Shown: positions 1 to 8,288 of the stretch, piece after piece | How positions within the stretch are numbered: the first letter of the stretch is position 1 | How the letters are laid out: each line of letters opens with the position of its first letter | Assembly: GCF_014192115.1 (NCBI RefSeq) | Contig: NZ_JACHXL010000002.1 | Location: 62,001 to 126,000, forward strand | DNA from: Psychrobacter luti | GTDB taxonomy: Bacteria > Pseudomonadota > Gammaproteobacteria > Pseudomonadales > Moraxellaceae | DNA: 64,000 nucleotides | Direction: 5' to 3' | Program-made: the position numbers and the translations under genes | Notes under the pieces: model-generated | Told to the model about the DNA's origin: nothing | Databases searched by the model: none | Seen by the model: only the letters and a program-made list of their open reading frames with translations

Positions 1-666
1 GACACCTAACTGACTAGAGCGTATATTTAATTGCGGATTATCAACGATGACAGTTTCACTGCCCGTGATGATAGCGCCACTTTGCGCACGAAGTTTCTGT
101 ACATCTTCACGCGCAGCCGTGCCCGTAATCCATTTAGACTCTCCAGACGCCATTGCCGTTCGACCGTCAAGACTGGTAGCAATCTTAAGCCTGACATAAG
201 GCATTTGACTGCGCATCGCCTTTAAAAAGCCTTTATTCAATGCTTCTGCGTGCGCAGTTAGTACGCCAACGGTTACGGGTATCCCCGCTTCTTCTAACAG
301 TTTTACACCGCGACCAGCCACTTGTGGATTGGGGTCGAGACCGGCGATGACGACACGTTTCACACCCGATTCAATAAGCGCTCGCGCACAAGGCGGTGTA
401 CGTCCAGTATGACTGCAAGGCTCTAAAGTCACATAAGCCGTTGCGCCCACGGCTCGATTACCGGCATCTTTTAGGGCGAAAACCTCAGCATGCGGCTGCC
501 CAGCTTTGGGATGAAAGCCTTGACCGACCACTTCGTCTGCTTTCACCAATACGCAACCAACCGCTGGATTGGGACGCGTCGTATACAAACCACGCTTGGC
601 CTGCTCAATGGCAAGCATCATAAAATAGCGGTCTTTAGTATCTTGAGAGTGGTTTGAGTTTGGCAT
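1..666 (-). CDS. ribD: RibD, riboflavin biosynthesis deaminase/reductase (partial, 3' end off the left edge)
   Basis: Bifunctional diaminohydroxyphosphoribosylaminopyrimidine deaminase / 5-amino-6-(5-phosphoribosylamino)uracil reductase, acting in steps 2 and 3 of riboflavin synthesis. Translating leftward from the ATG at 666 gives 222 codons with no stop before the edge. The zinc deaminase signature is visible: HAEV near residue 54, then PCSHTGRTPPC about 25 residues later. The start of the reductase domain (SLDGRTA, then TGSETV) follows. The C-terminal part of the reductase is missing from the window. It lies 109 bp downstream of nrdR on the same strand, the common nrdR-ribD order, so co-transcription is likely. 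The product call is firm. Confidence 0.93.
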   Translation of the reverse strand, partial: MPNSNHSQDTKDRYFMMLAIEQAKRGLYTTRPNPAVGCVLVKADEVVGQGFHPKAGQPHAEVFALKDAGNRAVGATAYVTLEPCSHTGRTPPCARALIESGVKRVVIAGLDPNPQVAGRGVKLLEEAGIPVTVGVLTAHAEALNKGFLKAMRSQMPYVRLKIATSLDGRTAMASGESKWITGTAAREDVQKLRAQSGAIITGSETVIVDNPQLNIRSSQLGV

Positions 667-775
667 AAAGGTGGACTTAATCAATGACTGACAATTATTA
701 TTAAAGATCTTATAGGGTAGAGCGAGTAAGAAATATAGACTTGCAAGCAGACTAAATACTTAGCGTGAATCACGC

Positions 776-1234
776 TTATTTTTCATTAGGACGGATATTG
801 GCAATCTCTTGATGAAAGGCATCGATATCTTGAAAATCGCGATAGACACTGGCAAAGCGCACATAAGCGACATCATCGAGCGTCTTAAGCTCACTCATGA
901 TAATCTCACCTAGCACTTTACTACTTACTTCGCGCTCGCCCATTTGCCGTACGCGTTTTTCAATACGGCTAATCATCGCTTCTTGTTCATCAATGGTAAT
1001 CGGGCGTTTTTGTAAGGGCAATAGAATCGAGCGACGCAATTTATCATTATCATAAGGTTCGATTTTGCCGCTTGATTTGATAATGCGCGGCATCACTACT
1101 TCTACCACTTCAAAGGTCGTAAAGCGTTCCTGACAGCTATTACATGAGCGGCGGCGCCGAACTTGTGCGCCTTCAGCAGCCAGCCGTGAATCGATAACCT
1201 TGGTATCTGACGCATTACAATAGGGGCAATGCAT
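776..1234 (-). CDS. nrdR: NrdR, transcriptional repressor of ribonucleotide reductase genes
   Basis: 152-residue regulator that senses ATP/dATP and represses nrd operons. An N-terminal zinc ribbon (CPYC at residues 3-6, CNSC at about 31-34) with the basic RRRR stretch between the Cys pairs is followed by an ATP-cone domain (about residues 49-139). Length matches the family (about 150). The ATG at 1234 is preceded by AAGGAATAGAGT, a reasonable ribosome site. It heads a leftward nrdR-ribD pair. I saw no NrdR box within the window, so its targets are elsewhere. Confidence 0.96.
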   Translation of the reverse strand: MHCPYCNASDTKVIDSRLAAEGAQVRRRRSCNSCQERFTTFEVVEVVMPRIIKSSGKIEPYDNDKLRRSILLPLQKRPITIDEQEAMISRIEKRVRQMGEREVSSKVLGEIIMSELKTLDDVAYVRFASVYRDFQDIDAFHQEIANIRPNEK

Positions 1235-1392
1235 ACTCTATTCCTTGTCTTAATATTAAGCGCTATAGGAGCAATTACTGCATAAACAATGGTATCTGAA
1301 CAATAGATTTAATGATTAATATGAAACATATTTAAATCTAAACAACTTAAGACATTAATCAGTACCTATAGGTAATGCCATCAATAATGACA

Positions 1393-2838
1393 TCACTTAC
1401 CAATACAGAAGCTACCAAAAATCTTACCTAATAAATCATCAGCGCTAAATTCACCAGTAATCTCACCCAGACTTTGCTGCGCTTGGCGCAAGCTTTCAGC
1501 GACCAACTCACCCGCTTTAAAAACTGTCAGCTGCTCATGAGCTTCTGCTAAATATTCAGCGGTACGTCTTAACGCATCTAAATGACGTGTACGGGCGATT
1601 AAGCTATTTTCTGGCGGATGGAAACCTACTTTAGCACATAGGATTTCGACTAAGTCATCAATCCCTGCGCCTGTTTCACATGAAACATTTACCTGTTCGT
1701 AGCCACGATTCTTGATTTCTGCTTGCGAAATAGAAGTTATCTCCTTACTACTGTTATCATTTAATAAATCGCTTTTATTGGCAATAATCAATAAGCGCTT
1801 GGTTTCTGGCAACTCACCAAATAGCTGCTCAGCGAGCTGTAGCGGTGTACTGTCGCTCTCAAGGTCACGAGTCACATCATAGACCATCAGTAGCATATCA
1901 GCCTGTGTAATAGCGGTACGAGCACGTTCAATACCGATACGCTCGACCGTATCTTCAGTCTCTCGCAGACCTGCAGTATCGGTCAAATGTAGCGTCAAGC
2001 CATTAAGAACCACTGTTTCTTGCAGGGTATCGCGCGTTGTCCCAGCAACGTCGGTAACGATAGCACGCTCTTGCCCTGCTAAGCGATTCAGCAAGCTTGA
2101 TTTACCGGCATTGGGTCTACCAGCAAGGACTACATGAATGCCATCGCGTAATAGCTGACCTTGCTTGGCGGTCGCTAGCACTTGCTGTATTTTAGCTTGC
2201 GTTTGCTCAAGCTTATCTTGGATAACCCCATCAGATAAAAAATCAACGTCTTCTTCATCGGGAAAATCAATCGCCGCTTCAACGTGCAAGCGCAGATGAA
2301 TCAACTGCTCAAGCAATTGATTAATTTTTTGTGAAAACTCACCGCTAAGCGAGCGAATCGCACTACTGGCAGCGGCGGCACTAGTCGCATCAATAGCGTC
2401 AGCGATAGCTTCTGCTTGTACCAAATCCAGTTTATCGTTATCAAAGGCACGGTAAGAAAACTCCCCTGCACCCGCTTGTTTTGCGCCCAATTCAAACACC
2501 CGTGCTAACAGCTGATTTTGCAAAATCATGCCACCATGACCTTGCAGCTCAATCACATCTTCGCCGGTGAACGAGTGCGGACCTTTGAAATAAAGCACCA
2601 AACCTTCATCAATGGTAGTGCCATCAGCCTGATGAAAACGGCAAAAACTGGCCATACGCGGCGTAAAAGCCGACTTACCAGTGAGCTGACAAGCAATATC
2701 ATAGGCACGTGCGCCCGACAGACGAATAACCCCGACGCCACCACGCCCAAGCGGTGTGGCAATCGCCGCAATGGTCGGAAGGCTAGATAGATTAGACTTT
2801 TTAGGTGACTCATCTAAATTATCGGCGGCTAGTGCCAT
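1393..2838 (-). CDS. mnmE: MnmE (TrmE), tRNA U34 modification GTPase
   Basis: GTPase that with MnmG installs the cmnm5 group on wobble uridine 34 of several tRNAs. From the ATG at 2838 it has 481 residues. The N-terminal folate-binding domain contains GRGGVGVIRLSG. An inserted G domain carries G1 GRPNAGKS (about 240-247), G3 DTAGL (about 287-291) and G4 NKSD (about 354-357). It ends in the diagnostic CIGK, whose Cys is catalytic. The frame stays open upstream to a TTG at 2865, but the ATG fits the family N-terminus better. It lies downstream of yidC, separated by a terminator. A parS-like palindrome (1672-1687) is embedded in its 3' half. mnmG is not adjacent. Confidence 0.95.
   Translation of the reverse strand: MALAADNLDESPKKSNLSSLPTIAAIATPLGRGGVGVIRLSGARAYDIACQLTGKSAFTPRMASFCRFHQADGTTIDEGLVLYFKGPHSFTGEDVIELQGHGGMILQNQLLARVFELGAKQAGAGEFSYRAFDNDKLDLVQAEAIADAIDATSAAAASSAIRSLSGEFSQKINQLLEQLIHLRLHVEAAIDFPDEEDVDFLSDGVIQDKLEQTQAKIQQVLATAKQGQLLRDGIHVVLAGRPNAGKSSLLNRLAGQERAIVTDVAGTTRDTLQETVVLNGLTLHLTDTAGLRETEDTVERIGIERARTAITQADMLLMVYDVTRDLESDSTPLQLAEQLFGELPETKRLLIIANKSDLLNDNSSKEITSISQAEIKNRGYEQVNVSCETGAGIDDLVEILCAKVGFHPPENSLIARTRHLDALRRTAEYLAEAHEQLTVFKAGELVAESLRQAQQSLGEITGEFSADDLLGKIFGSFCIGK
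1672..1687. promoter_or_regulatory. parS-like ParB-binding palindrome inside mnmE
   Basis: TGTTTCACATGAAACA matches the parS consensus TGTTTCACGTGAAACA at 15 of 16 positions. It is the only such site in the window to the left of oriC, about 4.7 kb away. It lies in coding sequence for part of the MnmE GTPase domain. Binding is inferred from the consensus. Confidence 0.65.
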
Positions 2839-2997
2839 CTCTAAAGAATCCACAATCACTCTCAATAAGCAAAAACCCCATTATAGACGGCTTGATGCAC
2901 ACTGACAAAGCAAACTTCAATAAGCTGTTTTTTAAAAAATTAGAATACGGCGATTTTTATCAGTCATTAATGGAAGAAAACACTAAAATTTAGCACA

Positions 2998-3026
2998 TAA
3001 AAAAACCACCGCCGTAGCGATGGTTC
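2998..3026 (-). terminator. Intrinsic terminator downstream of yidC
   Basis: On the minus strand an AACCAtCGC / GCGGTGGTT stem with one mismatch and a 4-base loop is followed by a run of T. It sits 20 bp past the yidC stop and would separate yidC from mnmE. Confidence 0.75.
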
Positions 3027-3046
3027 TTTATCAATTTAAGCGTTAT

Positions 3047-4729
3047 TTAGTCTAGAACTTTAACGGTACGACGTTTCTGCTCTTCTTCAACTTTGCGGTT
3101 GATTAAGTACTGCTGAGTCATACTGAATAAGTTATTCACGGTCCAGTATAGAACCAAACCTGCTGGGAAGAACAACATAAACGCGGTGAAAATAATCGGT
3201 AAAAACTTCATCACTTTCGCTTGCATTGGATCAGCTGGCTGTGGGTTTAGCTGCTGCTGTATAAACATCGACGCACCCATGAGCAATGGTAAAATGAACC
3301 ACGGATCCATCGCTGATAAATCTTGAATCCACAAAATCCAAGGCGCATGACGTAGCTCAACACTTTCAACCAATACCCAGTATAGCGCTAAGAAAATTGG
3401 CATTTGCATCAGAATTGGCAAACAACCCGCCATCGGATTGACCTTTTCTTCTTTATAAATTGCCATCATTTCTTGCGACATTTTCATGCGATCGTCGCCG
3501 TGCTCTTCTTTCAATGCCGCTAGTCGTGGCGCGATAGCACGCATTTTTGCCATTGAATAGTAGCTCTTATTCGAGAACCACATCAAGGCAATTTTAACTA
3601 AGATAGTCAGTAAGATAATTGACCAACCCCAGTTACCGATAACTTTATGAATACCATCCAAAACGGCAAACAGTATCTTCGATATCGGCCATAACAAGCC
3701 ATAATCGACGGTTTGGTTCAAACCTACCGCGACTTCTTTTAGCTCAGATTGTACCTTTGGACCAGCATACAAGGTTGCATTTAAAGTCACTTGTTTATTT
3801 GGCGCAACATTGACAGGTTGGCTGTTAAAACCAATAAAGTAATCATCGCCCGTTTCGCGGCTAAAGAACTTGCCGGTAAAGTTTTCCGGCGTCCAAGCAG
3901 AAACGAAATAATGCTGTACGATGCCAACCCAACCTTTATCACTGGTCGTGGTCAACTCACCATCATTAAACTTGCCGAATTTCAGCTTATTATAAGGGTC
4001 ATCAGGTGTGCCCCAAGCACCGCCCAAATAAGTCGCCATGCTTAGCGCGCCTTTATCAGACATACCAGGATCTTTACTATCATCGCGTTTTAACTGTGCA
4101 AACATCTGCCCTTGCCAAGCATTGGCAGAAGCGTTTTGGATTTGATAGCTAATATCAATCGGATATTTGTCTTGGGTAAAGGTAAAGGTCTTAGTAACCG
4201 TTACGCCGTCTTTTTTATACGTAAGCGGTACTGACAGCGTTTGCTGACCTTTCTCCATTACATAATTGTTAGCCGTGTGGCTGTATTTAGCGCGGCCTTC
4301 TGCGGTATCGATACCATTTTGACCAATCAGACCAGACTGTGCGACATAGACGCGATTGCTATTATTTTCTAACAACACAAAAGGCTTATCACTATCGAGC
4401 GTCGCATCATACTGCTTTAGTGCAGCATAAACGATATCGCCGCCTTCTGGATTGATTTTGATGTCATAGCGATCGGTGGTTACCGTGATAAGACCGGTAT
4501 TAGCAGCAGGTGTTGCTGCTACCGCACCCGTATCCACTGGTAACGTCTGTACCGGAATGTCGCCTGCTGCGCCGCTAGTCGAAGGAATATCCGCTCCTAC
4601 CGATGTTGCAGTTTTTGGCACTGTGTCTACAGCTGGCGCATCGGCATAATCATCTCGCCATGCCAAAATCAGCAGATAAGCGGTGATTAGCATCGCAATG
4701 ATGATCATCACCCGAAATATCTTTTGCAT
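3047..4729 (-). CDS. yidC: YidC, membrane protein insertase
   Basis: Inner-membrane insertase (Oxa1/Alb3 family) that works alone or with SecYEG. It has 560 residues, near the usual 540-560 for proteobacteria. A first transmembrane segment lies at about residues 8-24. A large periplasmic beta-sandwich domain follows (about 60-340), and then the conserved five-helix insertase region, including MAGCLPILMQMPIFLALYW. A basic cytoplasmic tail (NRKVEEEQKRR) ends the protein. The ATG at 4729 has AGGAAAGGTTT just upstream. It is the fourth gene of the leftward rpmH-rnpA-yidD-yidC set, but a 216-bp gap carrying DnaA boxes separates it from yidD. Confidence 0.97.
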   Translation of the reverse strand: MQKIFRVMIIIAMLITAYLLILAWRDDYADAPAVDTVPKTATSVGADIPSTSGAAGDIPVQTLPVDTGAVAATPAANTGLITVTTDRYDIKINPEGGDIVYAALKQYDATLDSDKPFVLLENNSNRVYVAQSGLIGQNGIDTAEGRAKYSHTANNYVMEKGQQTLSVPLTYKKDGVTVTKTFTFTQDKYPIDISYQIQNASANAWQGQMFAQLKRDDSKDPGMSDKGALSMATYLGGAWGTPDDPYNKLKFGKFNDGELTTTSDKGWVGIVQHYFVSAWTPENFTGKFFSRETGDDYFIGFNSQPVNVAPNKQVTLNATLYAGPKVQSELKEVAVGLNQTVDYGLLWPISKILFAVLDGIHKVIGNWGWSIILLTILVKIALMWFSNKSYYSMAKMRAIAPRLAALKEEHGDDRMKMSQEMMAIYKEEKVNPMAGCLPILMQMPIFLALYWVLVESVELRHAPWILWIQDLSAMDPWFILPLLMGASMFIQQQLNPQPADPMQAKVMKFLPIIFTAFMLFFPAGLVLYWTVNNLFSMTQQYLINRKVEEEQKRRTVKVLD

Positions 4730-4886
4730 AAACCTTTCCTAGATTAAAAAATTAGGGAATGAAAAATCAGGCATGTGTCATGACCACCACACAGTATTAA
4801 CCCGTATTCCTAGCGGCAATATCAGCAGTCAATCACATAAAATGTTCATCATTTTACTAAAAAACCACTCTAAATGATACCAAGAG

Positions 4887-4923
4887 TGTGGATAACTTGT
4901 GGGTAACTAAATAGATATCCACA
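4887..4923. promoter_or_regulatory. DnaA-box pair in the yidC-yidD gap
   Basis: A consensus DnaA box on the minus strand (TGTGGATAA, 4887-4895) and an 8/9 match on the plus strand (ATATCCACA, 4915-4923) lie 19 bp apart. Between them is GTGGGTAA, a weaker relative. This is about 1.5 kb from the main oriC cluster. It could titrate DnaA or extend the origin. Confidence 0.55.
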
Positions 4924-4945
4924 AAGGCTCTGTCGCTAATAAGAT

Positions 4946-5320
4946 TTAGGCCTGTTTCATCATATGATTTAGGCGCGAAACATAGCTTGTCTTATCTCTA
5001 AAAACATATAAACCTTGCGCTCTGACATCAGCAAGTGTGATAGGGGCTAAATATTGATAATAATAAGTAGATAAAGGTAACGGCACAAAATCAATGCCAT
5101 GTCCGCCCAAGGGATGACAACGGCCAATACGTTTTAATAACAGCCAGCTACCTGACCAAACGCCATGCCATGCTAAAGCTTGTTTACCGTAATTTGAGCA
5201 AGTTGGATAATAACGACAGCGAGCAGGTAATATAGGACTAATTATCTTTTGATAAAATATAATAAAAAAATAAAATAAATTATAGAAAATTTTATTTATT
5301 TTTTTTAATAAATAATTCAT
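4946..5320 (-). CDS. yidD: YidD, membrane protein insertion efficiency factor
   Basis: Small membrane-associated protein thought to help YidC-dependent insertion. The family core is clear: [20 protein letters not shown], then [17 protein letters not shown]. The protein has 124 residues against about 85 in E. coli. The extra part is a C-terminal extension of about 35 residues after the conserved GIDFVP, with no recognised domain. The start at 5320 overlaps the 3' end of rnpA by 29 nt, so translation is probably coupled. The first 30 codons are extremely AT-rich (Asn, Lys, Tyr, Phe, Ile), unlike the rest of the gene. Confidence 0.92.
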   Translation of the reverse strand: MNYLLKKINKIFYNLFYFFIIFYQKIISPILPARCRYYPTCSNYGKQALAWHGVWSGSWLLLKRIGRCHPLGGHGIDFVPLPLSTYYYQYLAPITLADVRAQGLYVFRDKTSYVSRLNHMMKQA

Positions 5321-5693
5321 TTTGTTTTTTTTCTATTTTTTTAAATATATTATTAATCTCATTAATTAATTCTTTATTACTCAAACCTTTTACAGACTGT
5401 TTAACAATAAAAACAATATCTTTATTTTCTAAGTTACTAGCTTTTACGCGAAACTGTTCACGTACTTGACGTTTTATTAAATTTCGCGCAACGGCAGTAG
5501 GTACTTTACGCTTAGTAATGGCCATACCGACTCGAGGCTGCTCATGGGTATTGGTACGCACAAACGCCATTAAATGGCTCTGATGAAGCTTACGCTCAGG
5601 TGCATCAAACACCTCACGAAAGGCTGCAGGCGTGAGTAAGCGCTGCGCTTTGGTGAAGCGAGCATTAGGTGGCGCTGAAACAGTATTAGACAT
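5292..5693 (-). CDS. rnpA: RnpA, protein subunit of ribonuclease P
   Basis: Protein cofactor of RNase P, which matures tRNA 5' ends. From the ATG at 5693 it has 133 residues. The family signature is present as [19 protein letters not shown], close to the RNR motif. The frame is open further upstream to about 5864, but that extension is hydrophobic, unrelated to RnpA and overlaps a terminator, so I chose the internal ATG that precedes [13 protein letters not shown]. The last third is Lys/Asn/Ile-rich and made of AT-only codons. It overlaps yidD by 29 nt. Confidence 0.94.
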   Translation of the reverse strand: MSNTVSAPPNARFTKAQRLLTPAAFREVFDAPERKLHQSHLMAFVRTNTHEQPRVGMAITKRKVPTAVARNLIKRQVREQFRVKASNLENKDIVFIVKQSVKGLSNKELINEINNIFKKIEKKQNELFIKKNK

Positions 5694-5766
5694 AGTACAA
5701 CCTGGTATAAGAGCTGATAACAATAGCAGAAATAGTAGCGTAGAAATAATTACAAAGTATAGAGAC

Positions 5767-5793
5767 AAAAAAAGCGCCGATGTGGGCGCTTTT
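5767..5793 (-). terminator. Hairpin terminator/attenuator between rpmH and rnpA
   Basis: On the minus strand AAAAGCGCC pairs with GGCGCTTTT (9 bp, 6-base loop) and runs into seven T residues. It lies about 100 bp beyond the rpmH stop and 74 bp before the rnpA start. It would let rpmH be made in excess over rnpA, unless rnpA has its own promoter. Confidence 0.8.
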
Positions 5794-5893
5794 AATATAT
5801 GGCTAAGTGTCAGTTGTGATGATTGACGATCGCAATCTATAAATAATAGAAACACAACAAGCACTATGAGCCATGCTTATCGCAATCTACTGA

Positions 5894-6028
5894 TTATACA
5901 GTAAGGCGATGACGTCCTTTAGCGCGGCGACGAGCTAAGACCTGACGGCCTTTTTTAGTTGCCATACGAGCACGGAAACCGTGAGTACGTTTACGCTTGA
6001 TCACGCTTGGTTGGAATGTACGTTTCAT
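5894..6028 (-). CDS. rpmH: Ribosomal protein bL34
   Basis: 44-residue highly basic 50S subunit protein. Translation from the ATG at 6028 begins [19 protein letters not shown], passes through [20 protein letters not shown] and ends HRLTV. This is the canonical L34 sequence and length. GGTGAG a few bases upstream serves as ribosome site. It is the first gene left of oriC, driven by a near-consensus promoter at 6073-6101. Its downstream hairpin separates it from rnpA. Confidence 0.98.
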   Translation of the reverse strand: MKRTFQPSVIKRKRTHGFRARMATKKGRQVLARRRAKGRHRLTV

Positions 6029-6072
6029 AACTCACCTATCAAAATAATGGACTAAATTCGTAATAACGGAGG

Positions 6073-6101
6073 ATTATACCACCGCATAGTATCTTGGTCA
6101 A
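6073..6101 (-). promoter_or_regulatory. Sigma-70 promoter of rpmH
   Basis: On the minus strand: -35 TTGACC (6096-6101), a spacer of exactly 17 bp, and a perfect -10 TATAAT (6073-6078). It points to rpmH, whose start lies 45 bp downstream of the -10. This is the strongest promoter match I found in the window. Confidence 0.85.
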
Positions 6102-6239
6102 TAAACTAATTGAGTCTGTGTTTATACAGATCCGTTTTATAACAGAAAAAATAATCTTTTTAATGATTCATTGTTAAAAAACACTGATTTCTAATACCAG
6201 TCTACCTACTGAAAACATCTATTTTGATAATTGAATTTT

Positions 6240-6621
6240 AAAAGTTATCCACAATTTGTGTGGGTCTCTATAATAATTAACTATTAATATATATAAGTAT
6301 TGTTGTTATTGGGAGCAATATTATCTGTGGCTAACTCGTTATTTTCATTTAATATCAACAAATTAGACTATGGGTAAGGTTGTGGATAACCTGTGGGTGG
6401 AATATGGATAACTCGCGTTGTTTACTTATCCACAAAACTATCCACAGTCTTATCCACAAAAAACAAGGTGTTATCCACAGGCCGTTTGTGTTAGATTAGC
6501 CCCCTAGCTGATGTACGGTTTTAAGTGATCTCACCGTAGAGTATCTTAGTTAAGAAACGAGTCGCTCTATAGGTAAGGATTCAGTAATTTCAACAATAAA
6601 AAAAGTTGTTCTTTTGACCAA
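6240..6621. other. oriC, chromosomal replication origin region
   Basis: Intergenic region between rpmH and dnaA, which diverge. It contains consensus or near-consensus DnaA boxes at 6245-6253 (+), 6381-6389 (-), 6426-6434 (+), 6438-6446 (+, CTATCCACA), 6450-6458 (+) and 6471-6479 (+). A weaker one lies at 6403-6411 (-, TTATCCATA). An A/T-only stretch around 6270-6300 and the AT-rich sequence to about 6365 are the best candidate unwinding element. Flanking gene orientation switches here. The region from 6480 to 6621 shows no further boxes and would hold the dnaA leader. Confidence 0.9.
6426..6479 (+). promoter_or_regulatory. DnaA-box cluster (four boxes, same orientation)
   Basis: Four boxes, three TTATCCACA and one CTATCCACA, start at 6426, 6438, 6450 and 6471. 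The first three are spaced exactly 12 bp and the fourth a further 21 bp. Regular, same-strand spacing suits cooperative DnaA filament assembly toward the AT-rich core on the left. The boxes also sit in the dnaA upstream region, so autoregulation is plausible. Confidence 0.85.
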
Positions 6622-6651
6622 TTGTTTTGGACTATGGGGTTAGTACTTTTC

Positions 6652-8097
6652 ATGATTGATACAGCAACTATTTGGGATAAGTGCCTAAATGACTTACGTT
6701 ATCACGTTAAAGACAACGTCTTTACGATGTGGTTAAGACCATTATCGGCGCATCAAGAAGCCAATAGCATGATTATTCTTGCTCCTAATGATTACTTTGT
6801 GACTTATATTAAAAAGAATCATCTGCAAGATATCCAACAGCTGGTCGCTAAACATAGCCAAGGTAGTATCGAAGAGGTAATTGTTCGTGTTGATAATGCT
6901 GGTCGTGACATAAATGACAGCCATCAATCACAGTCAGGCTCATTGTTTGAAGACGATAAGCCCTCCCCTCCCCCGGCAGATCACAGTTTTCAAACCACAC
7001 ATAATAATATTGCTAGAGCAGATATTGATGCCAATATGCGTCATGCAGAACTGATCGAGTCTGCCGATGCCAAATCATTAAGCTATCTAAATCCTGACTT
7101 CACCTTTGAAACCTTTGTCACTGGTAAGTCCAATAACCTGGCTTACAAGGCCTGTTATGAGCTTGGAAAGCGCCAATCAAAAAATCGGCACAATCCTTTA
7201 TTTATATACGGACCTTCTGGTTTGGGAAAAACGCATTTAATGCATTCTGTAGCGCATCGCTATTTAAAAAATAATCTAAGTTTTTACTATTTCACTTCTG
7301 AAAAATTTATTAATCAATTAGTTTATTCATTAAGAAATAATAAAATAGAAGATTTTAAAAAGAAAATAAAAAAAGTAGATTTATTAATTGTAGATGATAT
7401 TCATGTATTAGCAGGAAAAACAAAAAGTAGTAATGAGTTTTTGACATTATTTGCAGATTTTACCAGTGGTGATAAACAGCTGATTTTGGCATCAGATCGC
7501 CATCCATCACAGATGACAGAGTTTGACGAACGTTTTAGGTCGCGTTTTTCGTGGGGTTTGACGGTTGCGGTTGATCCTCCAGAGATCGATACGCGTGTAC
7601 AAATCCTACAGAGAAAAGCGGCATCGTATGGAATGAGTCTCCCTAAAGAATGTGCATTGTTTATTGCTCAAAATGTGGTTTCTAACGTCAGGCGTTTAGA
7701 AGGTGCACTAAATCAGGTATTTGCCAATGCTAATCTTACCGGTGCGCCGATAACCCTTGAGATGGTGCAATACGCGCTAAAAGATATCGTTGCGATGCGC
7801 GTGCAAGCTGTGAATATGGACAATATTCGTAAAGTAGTTGCTGAGTATTACGATATTACAATCAAAGATATGATGGGACGTAAACGTACGCGCAGTATTG
7901 CAAGACCGCGTCAAATCGCGATGGCATTGTCACGCGAGCTAACGAGTGAGAGCTTTCCTGAGATTGGTCAGTCATTTGGTGGACGCGACCATACGACCGT
8001 GATGCATGCTTGTGATAAAGTGAATGAGCTACGCGCCGCCGATCCAGCGTTTGATAAGGATTACAAGACTTTGGCGTTGATGCTGCAAGCGGGTTAG
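6652..8097 (+). CDS. dnaA: DnaA, chromosomal replication initiator
   Basis: AAA+ initiator that binds the DnaA boxes upstream and melts oriC. From the ATG at 6652 it has 481 residues: an N-terminal domain I (IWDKCLNDL...NVFTMWLRPL), a variable linker, and AAA+ with Walker A GPSGLGKT (187-194) and Walker B LLIVDDIH. The C-terminal DNA-binding helix-turn-helix has the signature GGRDHTTVMHA. The frame is open back to a TTG at 6622 and an ATG at 6634. I chose 6652 because IDTATIW then aligns with the family N-terminus. Codons roughly 204-264 (7260-7445) use almost only A/T-ending, Lys/Asn/Ile-rich codons, unlike the rest. Confidence 0.97.
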   Translation: MIDTATIWDKCLNDLRYHVKDNVFTMWLRPLSAHQEANSMIILAPNDYFVTYIKKNHLQDIQQLVAKHSQGSIEEVIVRVDNAGRDINDSHQSQSGSLFEDDKPSPPPADHSFQTTHNNIARADIDANMRHAELIESADAKSLSYLNPDFTFETFVTGKSNNLAYKACYELGKRQSKNRHNPLFIYGPSGLGKTHLMHSVAHRYLKNNLSFYYFTSEKFINQLVYSLRNNKIEDFKKKIKKVDLLIVDDIHVLAGKTKSSNEFLTLFADFTSGDKQLILASDRHPSQMTEFDERFRSRFSWGLTVAVDPPEIDTRVQILQRKAASYGMSLPKECALFIAQNVVSNVRRLEGALNQVFANANLTGAPITLEMVQYALKDIVAMRVQAVNMDNIRKVVAEYYDITIKDMMGRKRTRSIARPRQIAMALSRELTSESFPEIGQSFGGRDHTTVMHACDKVNELRAADPAFDKDYKTLALMLQAG

Positions 8098-8288
8098 AAG
8101 CTTGTGGTGTGAAGATGTTGTTATGAGTCGTCATGGTTTATAATAATTAGATTGTCAGTAGACACAAGCTATATGGATTATCGTTAGTAGACAGGGTATT
8201 ATTAAGCCATTATTTTAAAATTATATAATTTAAAACCATATAAAAAATTCTTTTAATAAGAGCAACTAATAAACAAGAGTAACTAAGC

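Noticed and set aside
5694..5864. Upstream extension of the rnpA frame
   Set aside because: The added residues are hydrophobic, unlike RnpA, and the stretch contains the rpmH terminator. The ATG at 5693 fits the family.
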